Positions 28,346 to 37,384 of a DNA stretch of 64,000 nt are shown here, one piece after another. How positions within the stretch are numbered: position 1 is the first letter of the stretch; every line of letters begins with the position of its first letter. The stretch lies in NCBI GenBank assembly GCA_020635195.1, contig JACKAG010000006.1:80340-144339 (forward strand), written 5' to 3'. The notes beneath the pieces are model-generated. The model worked only from the letters and a program-made list of their open reading frames with translations, was not told the DNA's origin and made no database searches. The translations under genes were made by a program, and so were the position numbers. The stretch is from Deltaproteobacteria bacterium (GTDB lineage: Bacteria > Bdellovibrionota_B > Oligoflexia > Oligoflexales > Bog-1112).

Positions 28346-30967
28346 TTAAAGCCGTTTCAAAATCTCACGCATGTGAATCTGATCTTTCTTATAATCTGTT
28401 GTCAGAGCAACCATCAGAATATTAATAAAAATACGAATGTAATTTTCCCGGGAGACAGGCTGCCCACAGACAGTCTGAGCCTGAAACGTTCCGGAAGACT
28501 GAAGAAACGGAAATGGTATCGTCAGAATCGCAAGTCTCCCATCATACTGATACCCATGCCAGACCGCCTTCTGACATCCGGGCAGCGCATCAAGCAGATA
28601 AAAACTTCGCATCAGTTCATGGTCAGGGGGAATCGCTTTCCACTCTCCTTTGTTGGGAAGAAAGTCAAAACCTCTGCTGGTCAGGGTTTTTATATTCTGT
28701 AGATCAGAGACATTCTCAATAATCAGAAAACCTCCCCGGCGCAGCCAGGCAGCAAAGGCATCTCCCATTGCTTTGCCTGGACTGGCTATATCGGTCGGCT
28801 TTGCCGCCCAGAGCCAGCCCATACGAAGGGGAGGGAGCTGCCCCGCTCCGATCCGGATGGGCTCGGAGTCCATTTTCAGACTGGTACGACTGGAAAGCTG
28901 CTCCGCCAGTTCCTGCAATGGCAGAAGCGGAATGACAGGATCAAAACCTTTCAGATTCACCCGGATTCTCGCAAAGGCATCAGAACCAGCTCCCAGGGCT
29001 CCGGGGATCATCAACAGAAGCAAAATCCGGAACCCCTGTCCAGAAACTCCTCGTTTCCTCCGTACGAAACAGGCAATCAGCTCTGCCATGGTCAGCAGAA
29101 CGGCCAGCGCTGCAAGAGCAAGAACCAGAGGCAGGGAGTCCGGATGTTCCTGTTGCAAAGCAGAAGTGCCCTCCGGAACATGGAGCGATTCATCCCAATA
29201 CGGTGGAAACAAAGTATCCGGAGCAGACTTCAGGACACTCTCTCCTACAGGAACATTTGACAAAAAAATCTCCTGCCGACCTTTTTCTGTCAGCAGTGTT
29301 TCCTTCGTATTCCAGAAACGATGCAGACTCAGATCCGGGTACCTGGGCCAGTTATTTTGATTGCCTTTGCCAGGAGCTGCAAAGCCTTCCACCTTCAGCA
29401 TATCTTTGAGCAATAAAGGAAACGAGGCATGCGACAGAGGACTTCCTGCAACAGCTCTCATCGGAAGACTAAAAGCCAGGACTCTCAGACGCCCGGATCT
29501 GTCGTCACCTTCCCAGGCAATCGCCTGTTCCGGACGCCCACTTTCTCCTCCCATCTGGCGAGCTCCAGCAGCCTGAAGAACAGACGCATAACGCCTCTGA
29601 TCCGGAATCTCCCGGCAATAGGATGGCATGTCCGAAGCTTCCGAAGAACCGTGCAGGAGACGGTGGTAACACCAGCAGATGTTTCTGAAGGCACGCTTTT
29701 CATGATGATAGGGACTGATCCAGACCTGAACCGGCGATGAAACTGGCTCCTGCTCCTGGTGGCGAAAGCGAACGAGTGATGAGGGACAAAAAGAATCAAT
29801 ACGGTCGCCACTGCCTGCAAAAAGAAGCCACAACGCGACATCAGAGACATCCGGAAGACTCTGGTCTGTCCTGTCATAGCGCTCTGCCTGCATACCCATC
29901 ACTTCCAGAGCCATCTGGAGGCTATGCGTCGGAGATTCCAGGCGCTGCTCTCCAGCTGATTTTGCGATCAGAATAGCCTGTTGCCTGCTCCCTGTCAGGC
30001 GACTGCGAAATATATTATCCAGAGGAAGCTGATCCATGACGGAAGGCTGTAGCTCCCAGATGAAAGATTCTTGCCTACCTTTCCCGGAGTCTCTTTCCTG
30101 AGGAGGAGACCAGGAGACATGAAGACTGATATCCTGCTGCTCCGGCAGAAATTCCCATGAAACCGTATTCAGAAGCTGCCCATCCTGGGAAAGGAGCAGA
30201 TTCCCCGATTCTGAGCGACCAGCCATACTACGACTCAGAGTGATTTCCCATTCCATAAGACTGGCTGCTCTCGCTGAAAGATAACGCGCATCTTTAATAT
30301 AAAGATTAGAAAGCAGAGCATCGTCTGCAAGCATAGGCACATAGCTAATGCTGCTTTCACCCTTCAGAAACTGCCAGTGAAAGTTCTGCCAGCTATGTGC
30401 GTCCTGATCCGAGACAACAATAAGCTGATCCGGATGACTCAGCTGAGGCCACTGTTTCCGGAGTGCCCCTCCAAGGCGAATTCCCCAGCGGTGGAAGCCC
30501 AGATCTGCCAGCTTCCCGGCAAGATCCGGAGCGTTTTTCGGAACCCAGATCTCCTGTGAGTGAGTGCTGCTAACACTAACATTTCCGGATTTTTTCAGAT
30601 GTACCCATAACTCAGAAACCCTTTTTATATAATCGTCCAGAGAGATCTGAGCAGCTACAGACGGACTCATATCAAGAAAAAGATGCGATGAAGCTTCCTG
30701 CCCCGGCAGGCTTTGCAAAGTCACAAACCCCGGACGCAGCGCCAGGATGATCAGACAAAGACAGATCAGCAGAAAAGACAAAAAAGGGATCAGAGGCGGA
30801 CGAAGTATCGTAAAGCCAGGCTTACGAAAGGACTGATCTCTGAGAATTCTCAAAACCGGCAGACGAGTCATCCGGAACCTGATCCGGATGATATACCACA
30901 AAATCAGTGCCAGGACTGTCGCAGCAAGAAAGGCCCATGTGATCAGAGACAGCGATCCTTGAAACAA
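28346..30967 (-). CDS. BatA-like vWA membrane protein with C-terminal DUF4159
   Basis: 873 residues. Two N-terminal spans (TWAFLAATVLALILWYII and PFLSFLLICLCLIILAL) frame a BatA-type module, then a vWA-like domain with the metal motif in LFLDMSPSVAA. A further span lies near 615, and the last 210 residues match the DUF4159 pattern (VNLKGFDPVIPLLPLQEL, WLRRGGFLIIENV, RENYIRIFINILMVAL). The start is TTG, supported by AAGGAA 8 bases upstream. It is 17 bp after the DUF58 gene. Probable role is substrate binding or scaffolding with MoxR. Confidence 0.82.
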   Translation of the reverse strand: MFQGSLSLITWAFLAATVLALILWYIIRIRFRMTRLPVLRILRDQSFRKPGFTILRPPLIPFLSFLLICLCLIILALRPGFVTLQSLPGQEASSHLFLDMSPSVAAQISLDDYIKRVSELWVHLKKSGNVSVSSTHSQEIWVPKNAPDLAGKLADLGFHRWGIRLGGALRKQWPQLSHPDQLIVVSDQDAHSWQNFHWQFLKGESSISYVPMLADDALLSNLYIKDARYLSARAASLMEWEITLSRSMAGRSESGNLLLSQDGQLLNTVSWEFLPEQQDISLHVSWSPPQERDSGKGRQESFIWELQPSVMDQLPLDNIFRSRLTGSRQQAILIAKSAGEQRLESPTHSLQMALEVMGMQAERYDRTDQSLPDVSDVALWLLFAGSGDRIDSFCPSSLVRFRHQEQEPVSSPVQVWISPYHHEKRAFRNICWCYHRLLHGSSEASDMPSYCREIPDQRRYASVLQAAGARQMGGESGRPEQAIAWEGDDRSGRLRVLAFSLPMRAVAGSPLSHASFPLLLKDMLKVEGFAAPGKGNQNNWPRYPDLSLHRFWNTKETLLTEKGRQEIFLSNVPVGESVLKSAPDTLFPPYWDESLHVPEGTSALQQEHPDSLPLVLALAALAVLLTMAELIACFVRRKRGVSGQGFRILLLLMIPGALGAGSDAFARIRVNLKGFDPVIPLLPLQELAEQLSSRTSLKMDSEPIRIGAGQLPPLRMGWLWAAKPTDIASPGKAMGDAFAAWLRRGGFLIIENVSDLQNIKTLTSRGFDFLPNKGEWKAIPPDHELMRSFYLLDALPGCQKAVWHGYQYDGRLAILTIPFPFLQSSGTFQAQTVCGQPVSRENYIRIFINILMVALTTDYKKDQIHMREILKRL

Positions 30968-30984
30968 GACTCTGTTCCTTTTCT

Positions 30985-31941
30985 TTATCTCCCGGGAAAA
31001 CGTCCCATAGTCTTCTGTTTCCGGCTAAAAATATCATCCAGACTCTTAAAATAATGATTCAGCGGAGTCTTATCATGGAGCAAAAAGTACCAGCATCCGG
31101 ATGAAACGATTGATGATCTGAGTTTTTCCGTCCAGTCTATGATCTGCTCATGCACCGATGGGCTCTTCTTCAGGTGAGAGCCTGAAAATTCTTTTCGTGC
31201 CCTGCTCCTCTGGTCCTGGTCAAAATAGCATTCATCATCTTCCAGCCAGGAAAGATCCAGTTCTCTGGAACTCAGAATATGAAAGAGTATCCCACGATTC
31301 TGAAACGGAATGATCGCCTGATAACCACTCTGAGAAAGAGTGTCACCAAGCCAGTATATCTGTTCACTATCCTGCCATGCACACGGAGCCTTTCGAAACT
31401 GACGAGACACAGCTGTAGCCGCAAATTTATCCTTCCTGAGACGATGAAATAAATTCAGGATATCAGAAGGACCCACAGGCACCCATACATAGCCAGAGTG
31501 AGTTTCCGCTTCTGACAAAAGAAAGCACAGGCGGACACGATCTCCCATTCTCAGGTGAAAGTGAGCCAGATGACAGGCAATACGAAGGGCGATTTCACTC
31601 TTTTGTGGGAGAGCATGAAGTGAAATATCCTGATTTACATCAGGCCAGATCATAGTTTCGGTCAGCTCTGTCACAATGCAGATTTTAGCAGAGGCTTCAT
31701 CTCTCTGTTCTCTGATAATCAGCTGATCTGTCCGTCCATAAGCCTTCCAGTCAATAAGACTGAGAGGGTCACCCGACACATAAGGGCGGCTATACTCAGG
31801 ATGCTTCGCAGCCCTTTTCAGACTCATCCGATGGCTGCCATGTAGCAAAGAACTGCGTTTCAGAAGATTTACAGAGATCTCTTTCGTGAGCATCGGATGC
31901 AGGAGAGCCAGACTGCCCGGAGTCGTATGATCCTGAGACAT
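30985..31941 (-). CDS. DUF58 domain protein of the MoxR operon
   Basis: Soluble DUF58 protein, the usual second gene of MoxR clusters, thought to present a vWA-like fold to the ATPase. The family signature is YVSGDPLSLIDWKAYGRTDQL around residues 57-77. ATG 31941 has GGGGAA 8 bases upstream; the longer frame begins with TTG 31974 without such support. Length 318 fits. It lies 64 bp after moxR. Confidence 0.87.
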   Translation of the reverse strand: MSQDHTTPGSLALLHPMLTKEISVNLLKRSSLLHGSHRMSLKRAAKHPEYSRPYVSGDPLSLIDWKAYGRTDQLIIREQRDEASAKICIVTELTETMIWPDVNQDISLHALPQKSEIALRIACHLAHFHLRMGDRVRLCFLLSEAETHSGYVWVPVGPSDILNLFHRLRKDKFAATAVSRQFRKAPCAWQDSEQIYWLGDTLSQSGYQAIIPFQNRGILFHILSSRELDLSWLEDDECYFDQDQRSRARKEFSGSHLKKSPSVHEQIIDWTEKLRSSIVSSGCWYFLLHDKTPLNHYFKSLDDIFSRKQKTMGRFPGR

Positions 31942-32005
31942 ACAGGGTTCCCCACAATTCAGCGACAGAGCCAACAGACTGTGCCGTCAAAACACACTGC
32001 ACCGC

Positions 32006-33031
32006 TCACTCTGGCCGGTGTTTTTGCTCCAGATTTTCTATCAGTTCCATAATGAGGCGCGCTTCATCATATTCATCCTGCACCCCATCCATCGTAAGGC
32101 GAATCCTGTGACGTAAGACAGGAACAGCCATTCTCCTGATATGACGCCAGCGGACAGTTTCATCCTGACTCATCATAGCAAAGGCTCTGGAAGCAGAAAT
32201 CAGGCTGATTCCGGCTCTCGGACCTGCTCCATACCAGATAAAGGGCTTTAAGTTTGCAGGACAGCTTTCATCTTCTGGCCGGGAAGAGCGAATCAAGTCA
32301 TTAATCAGTTCAAGGATGCTTTCATCGCAGGAGATTGCGTTTGTCTGAAGCATCAGCTGCCGGATCGTCTCAGCATCGAGCACTGTGTGGTCGCTTCCAG
32401 CTGCGGCAAGCTGCCCTGATGAATGAGCCTTCAGGATGGCAAGCTCTGCTGATTTGTCAGGATAATCCACAATCGAATGAAGCAGAAAACGATCCAGCTG
32501 CGCCTCTGGCAGAGGAAAGGTCCCCTCCGACTCAAAGGGGTTCTGGGTTGCAAAAACCATAAAAGGCTCAGGCAGAGGATAGACCTTTCCTCCGACCGTA
32601 ACCTGTCTTTCCTGCATGGCTTCCAGCATGGCAGACTGCGTACGTGGGGATGCCCGGTTTATTTCATCCGCCAGCAAAAGATTGGAAAAGACCGGCCCCC
32701 TGATAAAATCAAAGTGACGGCGTCCGTTTTCTCCGTCAATATTAAGAACCTCTGATCCTGTAATATCAGACGGCAGAAGATCAGGAGTAAACTGAATTCT
32801 TCCCGAATGCATTCCAAGAGCCCGGGAGATCACCCGCACTAACGTTGTTTTTGCAAGACCCGGAGCACCGGTCATGAGAATATGACCGCCAGCAAGAAAG
32901 GTACAGAGAGCCTCCGTCACCAGTTCTTCCTGACCAAAAATCACGGAGCTGACCTTCTCCAGCAAACCACAACTGATTGAGCTGGCCTCAGACAGACTCA
33001 TAGAAGCACAATGATTGCTTTGATCTTTCAT
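32006..33031 (-). CDS. moxR: MoxR-family AAA+ ATPase
   Basis: AAA+ chaperone that acts with vWA-domain partners to activate or insert protein complexes. Walker A is GAPGLAKT at 55-62, Walker B ends at D122-E123 in LLADEINRASPRTQ, and sensor 1 is ATQNPFESEGTFPLPEAQLDRF-like. Length 341 is normal. AGGGAAAG lies just before ATG. It leads a four-gene operon with DUF58 and two large vWA membrane proteins, so all four probably work as one envelope complex. Confidence 0.94.
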   Translation of the reverse strand: MKDQSNHCASMSLSEASSISCGLLEKVSSVIFGQEELVTEALCTFLAGGHILMTGAPGLAKTTLVRVISRALGMHSGRIQFTPDLLPSDITGSEVLNIDGENGRRHFDFIRGPVFSNLLLADEINRASPRTQSAMLEAMQERQVTVGGKVYPLPEPFMVFATQNPFESEGTFPLPEAQLDRFLLHSIVDYPDKSAELAILKAHSSGQLAAAGSDHTVLDAETIRQLMLQTNAISCDESILELINDLIRSSRPEDESCPANLKPFIWYGAGPRAGISLISASRAFAMMSQDETVRWRHIRRMAVPVLRHRIRLTMDGVQDEYDEARLIMELIENLEQKHRPE

Positions 33032-33264
33032 GCTTTCCCTTGCCAGATTCAGATGATCACGAGCATCTGCGTCATCCCCTCGTTCATTATACTCAATGGA
33101 TCTTCTGTTTTCAGACGGTAAAAATGTTCCGGCAAAAGGACAAATCCATCAGCAGAGATCACTCCGGAAAGATCATGGTCACTGGACAGATCCTGATTTC
33201 AGGTTTAGCTCATGTGTGAATCAGCAGCCCACGCTCTGAATTATTCATAAATGAGGAAATCCGG

Positions 33265-33537
33265 ATGAAAGACAAAGAACAGAAGATCTCTGGCAAAGAG
33301 CGAAAAAATCCAACCGTCTTATATAAACGTACAGACAAAGATAAACGCGCCGTAAACTCAGGCTCCGTAGCTCTGGAGTATATCCTGGTCAGCACAATGG
33401 TTCTTTTCAGTTCAATCGCTCTGATGACTTTCACCCTAAAGTGGGCCAAACAGAGCATCACAGAATATGGAGAAAAGGTCGGTATCGATGTCAGTGAAAT
33501 CTTCAGACATAATCCTTTTATAGACAGCGATAAATGA
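33265..33537 (+). CDS. Small pilin-like membrane protein
   Basis: 90 residues. A 35-residue basic leader is followed by GSVALEYILVSTMVLFSSI, which has the layout of a Flp/TadE-type pilin: a small residue, a glutamate a few positions later and an aromatic, then one hydrophobic helix. The leader is longer than in most Flp pilins. AGGAAA lies 7-9 bases before ATG 33265. Its stop overlaps the next start (ATGA), so the two products are probably made together. No prepilin peptidase or Tad motor gene is in the window. The similarity is by pattern only. Confidence 0.58.
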   Translation: MKDKEQKISGKERKNPTVLYKRTDKDKRAVNSGSVALEYILVSTMVLFSSIALMTFTLKWAKQSITEYGEKVGIDVSEIFRHNPFIDSDK

Positions 33538-33902
33538 ACACATTTTCCCTCATCCTTGCAATTCCTCTTCTGTCCCTGTGTCTTGGGGCAGGAGAGATCA
33601 TCCTCCATATTCTCCGTGAAAGGATCGGGCTCATGCAGACTTACAATGAGCTGCTGCTCCATCCGGCAAAAGGCGTTGAAGATTACTGCCGGAATAGCGG
33701 AGCATCCCCACCTGATCGATCTTTTGCCTGCATGACGGAGGTCGAATGGCGCAGGGGGGATGGAGAATGGTACTCCGTCTGTGAAGAAGGCGTAAAAAAA
33801 CAATTCACGCCACGCCATTACAGAATCCGCCTCAACTGCCCTGCCAACCCCTCCCATGATAACAAATCGCTTCTTTCTGAAGAACTCCGTCTTCTGCGCT
33901 AA
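33534..33902 (+). CDS. Small TadE/minor-pilin-like exported protein
   Basis: 122 residues, one N-terminal hydrophobic helix (FSLILAIPLLSLCLGAGEI) with a glutamate after the helix core, then a soluble part with four cysteines (EDYCRNSG, SFACMTEVEW, SVCEEG, RLNCPAN). This resembles a minor pilin or pseudopilin accompanying the gene before it. The 4-bp overlap with the upstream gene shows coupling. A 247-codon frame on the opposite strand covers both genes and is rejected because the coupling and start signals favour this strand. Confidence 0.6.
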   Translation: MNTFSLILAIPLLSLCLGAGEIILHILRERIGLMQTYNELLLHPAKGVEDYCRNSGASPPDRSFACMTEVEWRRGDGEWYSVCEEGVKKQFTPRHYRIRLNCPANPSHDNKSLLSEELRLLR

Positions 33903-34044
33903 CGAAGCAGACAGCGACAAAGAACCATCACTAAAACTACCATAATCATTCATAAAAAGAAGAATATTTACGCTTGATCTGAAGTTCTTTTTTAATCATG
34001 ATAAAACTGTTTCATCATGATCATAATATGAGGGAGGATCAGGC

Positions 34045-35361
34045 GTGTTCAGAAATCTGAATGTGATTCACAGGTGGCTGTTTCTGTCTCTGATCTCAGG
34101 GGTAGCCCTGCAATATGGTTGCGGAAGAGATCAGAACGACCAGCCAGAGAAGCATAGCAGCCATCAGGAGACCTCGGCAACAGAGCTTTCTGCTGCACGC
34201 TGGGATCATGCAAATAACCCGTCCCTGCTGGATACCCTTGCCGGAAGAGGGTATATTTATAACTATCAGCAGCTCCCTTCTTCTGGCTCTCTTTCCCGTG
34301 AGCCCTGGAGCGGAGGATACTGGCCCAGCTGGAGCGGAGGACTGAGCTACCGCTGGGCTCTGCCTGAATCGCAGTATTCTTTTGATGATCCCGCACGTTA
34401 TGGCTATGCTTTATGGAGTCGATATGATGACTTCCGTCGTAAAGACCTCTCTTTTTTATCACCGCTGGAAAAGCTGGACCTTTTGCTGGGCTACTATGAT
34501 TTTCGCCTGACCAGACAGGAGCGGGAGCGGACCCAGGTGATGAAAACCATCCCCGGAAGCGGCGTTTATACGCCTGGATACGAAATTCCCTACTGGGAAG
34601 GTTTATGCCATGCATGGGCTCCGGCAACTCTCGCTTTTACAGAGCCTGGACCTGTGACTGTAGAGAGCCGGGATGGACTGACAATTCCCTTTGGTTCTTC
34701 TGATCTCAAAGGACTGCTGGTCTATGCACTTCACCATCTGTCCGCACAGAATTATATCCTGGCACGACGCTGCAACAGCAAAAGCCTGGAAGAACTCAAA
34801 AACCAGTACATCCGCCATGAAATTTCTTATGACCAATACTTCCGGGAGAAGAAAGCCTGCCTTGATACGAATGCCGGCGCCTTCCATATTGTACTCAGCA
34901 ATCAGATTGGCCTGCTGAATGAAGGCATCATTGTTGATATTGATGCCCAGTCAGACAATCCTGAACAACAAAACCTCGCGGAAGTCTGGAATCAGGCGGT
35001 CTATGCTTATGAATCCAGAGTCCTTCGCAGACGTGAAGGAGAAAAAATCAAAAAAAAGGCTGCTCCGGGCACGGTTCTGGAACTGAAGATGCTAACAACC
35101 ATGTACTACACTCATGAAGTAAACTACAGCTGGTCCCCTCTCAGGCCCGCTGTAAAAACACACAAAGAATATAAATACTGGCTGGAAATCGACAAAGACG
35201 GCAACATCGTTGGAGGTTCATGGCCTACTCAGAAATCTCAAAGGCCCGATTTTATCTGGAAGCAGAAGACACCTGAGTTTTCAGGATATTTTGACGTCAT
35301 CAGACAACTCTACGAGCTCTCCCGGCAACAGAATCCGGCCCGTACAAACGTCAGCAGCTGA
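34045..35361 (+). CDS. Lipoprotein related to transglutaminase elicitor family
   Basis: 438 residues. Residues 1-27 form a lipoprotein-type signal (ISGVALQYGC), though tyrosine before glycine is not ideal in the lipobox. The core around C188 (YWEGLCHAWAPA) and the later EIDKDGNIVGGSW with RPDFIWK match what I know of the TGase_elicitor family, first described for Phytophthora GP42 and also found in bacteria. C188 would be the nucleophile that crosslinks glutamine and lysine. The start is GTG, with GGGAGGA 6 bases upstream. The gene stands alone, convergent with the dermatopontin-like gene 13 bp away. Confidence 0.7.
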   Translation: MFRNLNVIHRWLFLSLISGVALQYGCGRDQNDQPEKHSSHQETSATELSAARWDHANNPSLLDTLAGRGYIYNYQQLPSSGSLSREPWSGGYWPSWSGGLSYRWALPESQYSFDDPARYGYALWSRYDDFRRKDLSFLSPLEKLDLLLGYYDFRLTRQERERTQVMKTIPGSGVYTPGYEIPYWEGLCHAWAPATLAFTEPGPVTVESRDGLTIPFGSSDLKGLLVYALHHLSAQNYILARRCNSKSLEELKNQYIRHEISYDQYFREKKACLDTNAGAFHIVLSNQIGLLNEGIIVDIDAQSDNPEQQNLAEVWNQAVYAYESRVLRRREGEKIKKKAAPGTVLELKMLTTMYYTHEVNYSWSPLRPAVKTHKEYKYWLEIDKDGNIVGGSWPTQKSQRPDFIWKQKTPEFSGYFDVIRQLYELSRQQNPARTNVSS

Positions 35362-35374
35362 AGATCAGAGACAT

Positions 35375-36172
35375 CTATCCGCTTTCTGCCTTACAGCAAT
35401 AAAATGTGTATGCCCGGTCCCATGTATCCGGATCATACACACTCTCAATCCTTGTCAGCAAAAAGCCTTCATTACACTGAAGACTGAAATCGCTACCTGC
35501 CCTGAAAGAGCTTTTCGTACAGAGCTTTGTCGGGCGAATCGCGGTCCCGGCAAGATCCCGCAACTGACAGCAGCGGGTTTTATAAAGCCTGTCCCGGAAA
35601 AACTGTTTCTCTCCACCTTCCTGAGCTCCATCGGTGCTTCGATATTTTTCTGAGATCATGCCATTCACAAACTGACTTTCCGCTTCACAGGCGGACTGGC
35701 CAGGTTTCTGATCCTCGTTATCCGCAGGTCCGGAATCCGTATCACAGCTGTGTTTAATCAGCAGCTGATCCTGTGGGTCCTCCAGAAAACTACAGGTAAA
35801 TGTAAAGGTACGATCTGAACTATGCTGCCGTTTATCAACCCGACCATCAAAATCAACAAAACGACTCGTGACCCCGGTCAGAAGAGAATAACCAGGACAG
35901 CTGAAATCGAAATTTGATTTTTCGAAATGATCCGGATCAACCACAAGCTTTGCAGTCTGATCCTGTTTGTCGGTCGCCCGTTCAATGGCTGTATTCACGG
36001 ATTTTGTTGTGTAATTTCCAAAGACTTTTCCATATTTGTCTGCGACGGAAACAGCCCATGCCTGCGCCACAGACAGCGGAAGAAGGCTTTCCACCAGAGC
36101 ACAGATCAGAAAAAAAACAGCTGGCGCCCTGAATCCGGATCGTCCCATCATGACTTTCTCCACTTTCGTCAT
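35375..36172 (-). CDS. Secreted dermatopontin-like protein
   Basis: 265 residues. The signal peptide ends near AQAWA. Two units match the dermatopontin pattern of a phenylalanine-cysteine strand, a glycine-valine turn and a D-R-aromatic-x-F-x-C ending. The first runs from FDFSCPGYSLLTGVTSRF to DRTFTFTC; the second from DFSLQCNEGFLLTRIESVY to DRAYTFYCC. Dermatopontins are extracellular proteins of animal matrix; bacterial members exist but are poorly studied. GGAGAG precedes ATG 36172; another ATG pair at 36151/36148 is possible. Surface adhesion is an inference. Confidence 0.62.
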   Translation of the reverse strand: MTKVEKVMMGRSGFRAPAVFFLICALVESLLPLSVAQAWAVSVADKYGKVFGNYTTKSVNTAIERATDKQDQTAKLVVDPDHFEKSNFDFSCPGYSLLTGVTSRFVDFDGRVDKRQHSSDRTFTFTCSFLEDPQDQLLIKHSCDTDSGPADNEDQKPGQSACEAESQFVNGMISEKYRSTDGAQEGGEKQFFRDRLYKTRCCQLRDLAGTAIRPTKLCTKSSFRAGSDFSLQCNEGFLLTRIESVYDPDTWDRAYTFYCCKAESG

Positions 36173-36319
36173 CTGCACTCTCCGTTTCGGAATAAAACCG
36201 TTCCAGCTTGATTCTCTCATCAGATAAGCCAGAAAATCCTGGCATATCCGCAAGATTGTGGCAGACTATCGGAGTTTTCCCGAGGCTCTTGCCAGCCCTT
36301 TTGTGAAGAGGTGTCAGAT

Positions 36320-36976
36320 ATGAAAACAGTCCTGCTTCTGTTAAATGGCTGCGGACACCAGGATGGTTCAGAAGTCCATGAGAGCGTATTTGCCATGGCA
36401 GCTCTTGAAAGTCGTTTTACTGACGTAATTGTGGCCTGCCCGGATGCTCCTCAGTCCTCTGTCATCAACCACCTGAGCTCTGAGGAGCTCACAGAAACGC
36501 GTAATATGCTGGTGGAGGCGGCAAGAATCGCCCGAGGCAGAATTCGCCCCCTGAAGTCCATCCGCTCTGATGACTTCGATGCTCTTGTGATCCCAGGTGG
36601 TTTTGGCGTTGCAAAAAACTTCTGCAACTTTGCTCAGGCTGGCAGGCAGATGGAAGTCCGCTCTGACATCGCCTCCCTGATTCTGAATGCGGCGGATGCA
36701 GGCAAGCCTCTGGGAATGATCTGTATCGCTCCTGTTCTGGCCGGAAAGCTTCTGGGGGACAGAAAACCCCAGCTGACACTGGGTAAAGATCCCCAGATGG
36801 CTGCTATCATCGAGTCCTGGGGAGGCCGGCATATCCCCTGTCATACGACAGAAGCCATCACAGACAGCACACAGCGCCTGGTCACAACGCCTGCATATAT
36901 GGACGCAAAAGCCCGCATGAATGACGTGCGACTCGGTATTGAGCGCATGGCGGACAGCCTTATAAATCTTACCTGA
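36320..36976 (+). CDS. elbB: ElbB-like glyoxalase of the DJ-1/PfpI family
   Basis: Matches the isoprenoid-linked glyoxalase ElbB. GCGHQDGSEVHE near the N-terminus carries the glutamate triad region, and the nucleophile elbow lies in GMICIAPVLAG with C near residue 138. ALVIPGGFGVAKNFCNFA is the conserved DJ-1 block. ATG 36320 has GAGG 8 bases upstream; GTG 36311 is an in-frame alternative. It abuts the convergent gene at 36977 with no intervening base. Confidence 0.9.
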   Translation: MKTVLLLLNGCGHQDGSEVHESVFAMAALESRFTDVIVACPDAPQSSVINHLSSEELTETRNMLVEAARIARGRIRPLKSIRSDDFDALVIPGGFGVAKNFCNFAQAGRQMEVRSDIASLILNAADAGKPLGMICIAPVLAGKLLGDRKPQLTLGKDPQMAAIIESWGGRHIPCHTTEAITDSTQRLVTTPAYMDAKARMNDVRLGIERMADSLINLT

Positions 36977-37384
36977 TCAGTCTTCTTCCTGCTTAAGGGA
37001 CGCAATCAGCTCTGCATGCATACTGATATTCAGAAGAAAAAATCTCCGGTCTTCCTCATCCCATGTATAAAGGGAGTAACCGATATCAAAAATTGTGCTG
37101 GCGTTATGCATATGAAGCATAAATTCAAGAGCACAGTCCTGCGGTAGTGTAAGCCGGTCTTCATAGTAAAAGCGAAGGAGATCGCTCAGAGTAGGTGGAG
37201 CAACAAGATCCTGAAAACACGGCCATTCCTTCAGAAGCTGCAAGAATGCCTCATCATCCTCTTCAGAAAAAACCCACTGCGAACCATTCGTCACAGCTGC
37301 AAGATGATCCTGACTATGATCGGAAAAGGGGATTTGTGTTTTATCAGAGCGTTTTTTGGCAGGAAAATTGACAAGTTCACCCAT
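36977..37384 (-). CDS. Hypothetical cytoplasmic protein
   Basis: 135 residues from ATG 37384 (MGELVNFPAKKR), with GGGA 9 bases upstream; a GTG at 37420 would add 12 residues. No signal peptide or membrane span. The sequence is acidic, with many aromatic and leucine residues (DLLRFYYEDRLTLPQDCALEFMLHMHNA), and looks helical. I do not recognise a family. Its stop touches that of elbB on the other strand. Confidence 0.62.
   Translation of the reverse strand: MGELVNFPAKKRSDKTQIPFSDHSQDHLAAVTNGSQWVFSEEDDEAFLQLLKEWPCFQDLVAPPTLSDLLRFYYEDRLTLPQDCALEFMLHMHNASTIFDIGYSLYTWDEEDRRFFLLNISMHAELIASLKQEED

Noticed and set aside
33210..33953. 247-codon open frame on the minus strand over the two pilin-like genes
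   Set aside because: The plus-strand pair has AGGAAA before its start and an ATGA coupling. The minus frame has no family look and no ribosome-binding site.
33995..34021. Two ATCATGAT palindromes in front of the transglutaminase-like gene as operators
   Set aside because: Short self-complementary 8-mers are frequent in AT-rich promoters and no regulator gene is near.
34049..34627. 192-codon minus frame inside the transglutaminase-like gene
   Set aside because: Wholly inside a gene with lipoprotein signal, good start and family motifs; its own sequence resembles no family.
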